From: Microbacterium sp. LWH13-1.2
GTDB taxonomy: Bacteria; Actinomycetota; Actinomycetes; Actinomycetales; Microbacteriaceae
Assembly: GCF_038397735.1 (NCBI RefSeq)
Contig: NZ_CP151635.1
Coordinates: 1,426,001 to 1,490,000 of the forward strand
Direction of reading: 5' to 3'
Length of the DNA stretch: 64,000 nt
Made by a program: the position numbers and the translations under genes. The notes under the pieces are model-generated. The model ran no database searches. It was given only the letters and a program-made list of their open reading frames with translations, and was not told the origin of the DNA. Of the stretch, positions 60,241-64,000 are shown piece after piece. The number at the start of each line of letters is the position of its first letter. Position 1 is the first letter of the stretch.

Positions 60241-61134
60241 GTGGCCATCGAGTTCGACACCACCTCGCCCAAGTTCGCCGAGTACGCCGAACCCGGCCGC
60301 CTCGTCACCACCGAATGGCTCGCGGAGCGGCTCGGGAACCCGGGTCTGGTGGTGGTCGAGTCCGACGAGGACGTGCTCCTGTATGAGACGGGTCATATTC
60401 CTGGTGCGGTGAAGGTCGATTGGCACACCGAACTCAACGACCCGGTCGTGCGCGACTACGTCGACGGCGAGGGCTTCGCGAAGCTGCTGAGCGGCAAGGG
60501 CATCTCGCGCGACGACACGGTGGTCATCTACGGCGACAAGAACAACTGGTGGGCGGCCTACGCGCTCTGGGTCTTCTCGCTCTTCGGCCACGAGGACGTG
60601 CGTCTGCTCGACGGCGGCCGCGACCGCTGGATCTCTGAGGGGCGTGAGATCACCCGCGATGCGCCGACGCCCACGCCGACCGAGTATCCGATCGTGGAGC
60701 GCGACGACTCCGTCATCCGCGCCTACAAGGACGACGTGCTCGCCCACATCGGCAGCCCTCTGATCGACGTCCGCTCCCCCGAGGAGTACAGCGGGGAGCG
60801 CACCACGGCACCGGCCTACCCCGAAGAGGGCACGCTGCGCGCCGGCCACATCCCGACCGCGCAGAGCGTGCCGTGGGCGAAGGCCGTCGCCGAGGACGGC
60901 GGCTTCAAGTCACGTGCCGAGCTCGATGCGATCTATCGCGACGGCGCGGGACTCGCTGACGGCGACGACGTCGTCGCATACTGCCGCATCGGCGAGCGTT
61001 CCAGCCACACCTGGTTCGTGCTCAAGCATCTGCTGGGCTTCGAGAACGTGCGCAACTACGACGGATCATGGACAGAGTGGGGCAGCGCCGTGCGCGTTCC
61101 GATCGTGACCGGCACCGAGCCCGGTTCCCTCTGA
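60241..61134 (+). CDS. Thiosulfate/3-mercaptopyruvate sulfurtransferase (two-domain rhodanese)
   Basis: A 297-residue tandem rhodanese. The N-terminal inactive domain has [18 protein letters not shown]. The C-terminal domain has [13 protein letters not shown] and the active loop [12 protein letters not shown], with the catalytic cysteine. The start is a GTG with GAGGAG six bases upstream. It lies 19 bp before the sufE gene, an order conserved in many actinobacteria (sseA-sufE). Transfer of sulfur towards cysteine-derived or Fe-S metabolism is inferred. Confidence 0.92.
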   Translation: MAIEFDTTSPKFAEYAEPGRLVTTEWLAERLGNPGLVVVESDEDVLLYETGHIPGAVKVDWHTELNDPVVRDYVDGEGFAKLLSGKGISRDDTVVIYGDKNNWWAAYALWVFSLFGHEDVRLLDGGRDRWISEGREITRDAPTPTPTEYPIVERDDSVIRAYKDDVLAHIGSPLIDVRSPEEYSGERTTAPAYPEEGTLRAGHIPTAQSVPWAKAVAEDGGFKSRAELDAIYRDGAGLADGDDVVAYCRIGERSSHTWFVLKHLLGFENVRNYDGSWTEWGSAVRVPIVTGTEPGSL

Positions 61135-61153
61135 CCGTGTGACAATGACAGGG

Positions 61154-61585
61154 ATGAGCACCAGCGAAGTTCCCGACACCCTGGCCGAGATCCGCGACGG
61201 ATTCCTCGAGACCCCTGAGGCAGATCGTCTGCTGCTCCTGCTGGAGTACTCGGAGGAGCTTCCCGAGGTCTCCGCGGAGGTCGCGAGCCACCCCGAGATG
61301 TGCGAGCGCGTGGCCGAGTGCCAGTCGCCCGTCTACATCTACGTCGAGGTGAACGACGGAATCGTCACGATGCACGCCACTGCTCCGCCGGAGGCACCGA
61401 CGACCCGTGGTTTCGCGAGCATCCTCGTGCAGGGCATCTCGGGCCTCACGGCAGACGAAGTGCTGGCGATCCCCGACGACTACCCGCAGTCGATCGGACT
61501 CACGAGAGCTGTCTCACCGCTGCGGATCGGCGGCATGACCGGGATGCTGATGCGGGCGAAGAATCAGGTCAGGCAGAAGCGCTGA
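61154..61585 (+). CDS. sufE: SufE family protein
   Basis: A 143-residue SufE-fold protein. The acceptor cysteine is in AECQSPVYIYVEV, and the rest (GFASILVQGISGLTADEVLA) follows the family. SufE takes sulfur from a desulfurase or sulfurtransferase for Fe-S assembly. The ATG at 61154 is seven bases after GACAAT; a GTG at 61139 is possible. It overlaps the convergent hydrolase gene by 17 bp. Confidence 0.9.
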   Translation: MSTSEVPDTLAEIRDGFLETPEADRLLLLLEYSEELPEVSAEVASHPEMCERVAECQSPVYIYVEVNDGIVTMHATAPPEAPTTRGFASILVQGISGLTADEVLAIPDDYPQSIGLTRAVSPLRIGGMTGMLMRAKNQVRQKR

Positions 61586-62723
61586 ACCCCTGAGCGCGGA
61601 GCCAACCGACGATCGCGTCGCTCCACCCGACCTGGTCGTAGTTCCACAGCTTGGTGTGGCGTGCCACCGTGAACCGGGGCATCGTCACGAGATCGGGTCT
61701 GGCCTGCTGAAGCGCATGCGAGGCGTCGGCAGGGACGAATCCGTCGTCGTCGCTGTGCAGGATCAGGATCGGCACCGCAAGCTCCTCGGCGCGGGCGACC
61801 ATGTCGAGACGATCGAACGGGATCGCATCCTCCGCTCCGCTCAGCCGCGCCGTGAGCGGTACCGAGAGGGCGGTCATCGCGAGGTCCGGCAGCGGAGCGC
61901 GCATGCCGGCCTCTCGCGCCTGGAAACGCAGCACCGTGCGCCAGTCGACGACAGGCGATTCGAGGATGAGGCCCGCGATTCGGTCGCGGTTGCCCGAGGA
62001 GACGGCGGTCTGCAGCGCGACCGCCCCGCCCATCGACCAGCCCATCAGGATCACGCGGTCAGCGCCGTGGCGCAGCGCGTACGAGATGGCGGCATCGACA
62101 TCACGCCATTCGGATGCTCCGAGGGCGTACGCTCCGCTGCGACTGCGGGGCGCCTCACCGTCGTTCCGGTAGGACACGACGAGGTTCGGGAAGCCGGCCG
62201 CGTGCAGCACAGGCACCGCACGAAGGCATTCGGCGCGTGTGACACCTCGGCCGTGCACCTGGATGACCCAGGTCGACGACTCGGCCGGAAAGAACCATGC
62301 CGGACACGGTCCGGCGGGCGATCCGATGAGCACGTTCTCCCACCGGAGGTGCAGCTCGCTCGGGGTGGCGTAGTACCAGCCGCTGAACGCGGCATCGCGG
62401 TCGACTCGAGCCCCTGGTTCGATCTGCGTCAACAGCTTGCGACGCACGGTCGTGGCGTCGGCGCTCAGCACCGCCCCCAGCTTGACGTAGCCGTAGGTGC
62501 CCGACGTGAACAGCCCGTAGCGGCCCGGCAGCTCGGTGTCGCGCGTGCGGGTGAGTTCGATCGTCTGGGCGCCCGTGTCCACGGCGAGGATCTCGGCATC
62601 CGCGGGGCGTTTCGCCGGGATCACCACGCGCCTGGCGATGCTGAGCACGAGCAGAGCCATCGCCGCCCCGAGCGCGAGCAGTGCAGGGACAAGGAGCGCA
62701 ACGGCGTGCCTGAGACTCTTCAT
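61569..62723 (-). CDS. Membrane-anchored alpha/beta hydrolase
   Basis: A 384-residue protein. An N-terminal transmembrane helix (LLVPALLALGAAMALLVLSI) is followed by a beta-rich region, then an alpha/beta-hydrolase domain from about residue 140. The nucleophile elbow is LMGWSMGGAVAL, the acid is in ILHSDDDGFVP and the histidine is in ARHTKLWNYD. GWSMGG is typical of the BAAT/DUF-type serine hydrolases of actinobacteria. The substrate is unknown. Its 3' end overlaps sufE by 17 bp, and its start is 25 bp from the divergent DUF3000 gene. Confidence 0.85.
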   Translation of the reverse strand: MKSLRHAVALLVPALLALGAAMALLVLSIARRVVIPAKRPADAEILAVDTGAQTIELTRTRDTELPGRYGLFTSGTYGYVKLGAVLSADATTVRRKLLTQIEPGARVDRDAAFSGWYYATPSELHLRWENVLIGSPAGPCPAWFFPAESSTWVIQVHGRGVTRAECLRAVPVLHAAGFPNLVVSYRNDGEAPRSRSGAYALGASEWRDVDAAISYALRHGADRVILMGWSMGGAVALQTAVSSGNRDRIAGLILESPVVDWRTVLRFQAREAGMRAPLPDLAMTALSVPLTARLSGAEDAIPFDRLDMVARAEELAVPILILHSDDDGFVPADASHALQQARPDLVTMPRFTVARHTKLWNYDQVGWSDAIVGWLRAQGFSASA

Positions 62724-62732
62724 CGCTTCCTG

Positions 62733-62742
62733 ACTCTAGCCT
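62733..62742. promoter_or_regulatory. Overlapping divergent -10 boxes in a 25-bp gap
   Basis: ACTCTAGCCT contains TAGCCT (plus strand, six bases before the DUF3000 GTG) and TAGAGT (minus strand, nine bases before the hydrolase ATG), which share two bases. Both genes would then be leaderless, and the promoters cannot be occupied at the same time. Confidence 0.45.
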
Positions 62743-62748
62743 GTTGCC

Positions 62749-63330
62749 GTGACCGCACACCCCGATGCCGGGACGATCTTCGACGCCGCAGTGGCCGAGC
62801 TGCGTGATATCGCGTTCCGCGCGGACATCACGATCCGTGAGATCCCCACCCCTCAAGGCCTCGCCCCGCACGCCCTCGCGCTCGCCGCCGACGTCCGTCC
62901 GGACGACGAGGGAGAGTCCGCCTACGGAACCGGCCGGTTCGTGCTGCTGCACGATCCGGACACGCCTTCCGCATGGGACGGAGCGTGGCGGATCGTGATC
63001 TTCGCCCAGGCGCCGCTCGAGACCGAGATCGGAACCGACCCGCTTCTCGCGGACGTGACATGGTCGTGGCTGGTCGACGCGCTGGACTCCCGAGGCGCCG
63101 GATACCACTCCGCATCCGGCACGTCGACCAAGACGCTCTCGAAGGGCTTCGGCGGCCTCGCGGACGAAGGCGACGGCGCCCAGATAGAATTGAGGGCGTC
63201 CTGGACACCCGAAGGCCCCTTCACACCCCACGTCGAAGCATGGGTCGAACTGGTCGGAATGCTGGCGGGTCTTCCGCCCGGTTCCGAGGGCATCGCCGTG
63301 ATCGGCGCGCGAAAGGCAGCACGTGACTGA
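62749..63330 (+). CDS. DUF3000 family protein
   Basis: A 193-residue member of the actinobacterial DUF3000 family (AELRDIAFRADITIREIPTP near the N-terminus, DVTWSWLVDALDSRGAGYH in the middle). The function is unknown. The family is found directly upstream of the ribonuclease D gene in many actinobacteria, as here, where the two overlap by 8 bp. The start is a GTG, probably leaderless. Confidence 0.85.
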   Translation: MTAHPDAGTIFDAAVAELRDIAFRADITIREIPTPQGLAPHALALAADVRPDDEGESAYGTGRFVLLHDPDTPSAWDGAWRIVIFAQAPLETEIGTDPLLADVTWSWLVDALDSRGAGYHSASGTSTKTLSKGFGGLADEGDGAQIELRASWTPEGPFTPHVEAWVELVGMLAGLPPGSEGIAVIGARKAARD

Positions 63331-64000
63331 ATACTCCGTGATCTCCGACGTCTCGGAGTTCCGTGCGGCATGCGCCGCGCTGGCCGCAGGCACAGGCCCT
63401 GTCGCCGTCGACGTCGAGCGGGCATCCGGATTCCGATACTCGCAGCGCGCGTACCTCGTGCAGGTGTTCCGCAGGGATGCGGGGGTCTTCCTCTTCGACC
63501 CGCCGCCGCTCGGCGACTTCAGCCCGCTTCAGGAGGCGATCGGCGACGTGCAGTGGATCTTCCACGCCGCGAGTCAAGATCTCCCGTCGCTGCGCGAACT
63601 CGATCTGCTTCCTCGCTCGATCTTCGACACCGAGCTCGCCTCGCGTCTGCTCGGACACGAACGCGTCGGTCTCGCCGCCGTGGTCGAGAACACCCTGGGC
63701 ATCACTCTCAAGAAGGAGCACTCGGCCGCGGACTGGTCGACGAGGCCGCTCCCCGCAGCCTGGCTCGAATACGCGGCACTCGATGTGCTGCATCTGATCG
63801 ACGTGTACGAGGCGCTCCAGGCCGAGCTCGAGGAGCAGGGCAAGACCGAGTACGCGGCAGAGGAGTTCGCCGCGACGCTCACGCGCCTCCCCAAGCCGCC
63901 GCGCGAAGACCCCTGGCGCCGACTGAGCGGGCTCCACCAGGTTCGCGGCGCCCGCAACCTCGCCGTCGCCCGATCGCTCTGGCAGGCACGGGAGGCCTTC
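63323..64000 (+). CDS. rnd: Ribonuclease D-like 3'-5' exonuclease with HRDC domain, partial
   Basis: The gene is cut by the right edge after 226 codons. The DEDD exonuclease domain is complete: Exo I AVDVERASGF, Exo II IFHAASQDLPSL and Exo III YAALDVLHL with the DEDDy tyrosine. The beginning of the HRDC domain (PWRRLSGLHQVRGARNLAVA) is visible. It trims RNA 3' ends, such as tRNA precursors. The GTG start overlaps the DUF3000 stop. Confidence 0.92.
   Translation, partial: MTEYSVISDVSEFRAACAALAAGTGPVAVDVERASGFRYSQRAYLVQVFRRDAGVFLFDPPPLGDFSPLQEAIGDVQWIFHAASQDLPSLRELDLLPRSIFDTELASRLLGHERVGLAAVVENTLGITLKKEHSAADWSTRPLPAAWLEYAALDVLHLIDVYEALQAELEEQGKTEYAAEEFAATLTRLPKPPREDPWRRLSGLHQVRGARNLAVARSLWQAREAF

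Overview
The window is high-GC actinobacterial chromosome and most resembles Microbacterium or a close relative in Microbacteriaceae. This rests on the pdxS/MocR-type regulator pair, the thrS-HIT gene order, the DUF3000-ribonuclease D pair, the sulfurtransferase-SufE pair and the many genes whose start codon sits 4-9 bases after a TANNNT-like box (leaderless transcripts). No 16S or other taxonomic marker is present, so the genus is an inference.

Region 1 (1-11063) is ordinary chromosome: a vitamin B6 module (partial pdxS, a PdxR-like regulator, a PdxY-type pyridoxal kinase), thrS with an overlapping HIT hydrolase gene, a YnfA-type membrane protein, a NarL-type two-component system, a membrane-anchored alpha/beta hydrolase, a DoxX-like protein, a photolyase and a lipoprotein.

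Region 2 (11088-29258) is one 18.2-kb gene for a 6,056-residue secreted, wall-anchored protein. It has a signal peptide, a unique head of about 400 residues, about 48 tandem DUF11/DUF7507-type units of about 117 residues and a C-terminal LPFTG sorting signal. The array shows a three-unit and a six-unit higher-order rhythm, and two near-identical 998-bp blocks lie exactly 4,221 bp (12 units) apart. A TetR regulator and a zinc alcohol dehydrogenase follow on the other strand.

Region 3 (31348-47372) is a 16.0-kb integrated element in the 3' end of tRNA-Val(GAC), bounded by a 23-bp direct repeat. It encodes a tyrosine integrase, two HTH regulators, an excisionase-like protein, a RepA-like ATPase, a terminase small subunit, a 741-residue tape measure protein, its own tRNA-Arg(UCU), DnaA boxes and iteron-like repeats. 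It also has a cargo block with a HEPN protein, a HicB-like protein and several unknown membrane or coiled-coil proteins. I see no large terminase, portal, capsid or lysis genes. This is the layout of a phage satellite, or of a strongly reduced prophage, that keeps a tail-length gene, and it is the most interesting item in the window.

Region 4 (47353-64000) is chromosome again: four tRNA genes, a stand-alone protein with a SecD-like domain, and an iron-siderophore uptake locus (AraC regulator, binding protein, reductase, two permeases, ATPase) with two DtxR-type iron boxes. After it come an ECF sigma factor next to a separate SnoaL-like gene, a GIY-YIG-like protein, an SPW-repeat protein, a truncated Pr6Pr remnant, a PemK-like protein, an ammonium transporter, ZapE, a sulfurtransferase with SufE, a hydrolase, DUF3000 and the start of ribonuclease D.
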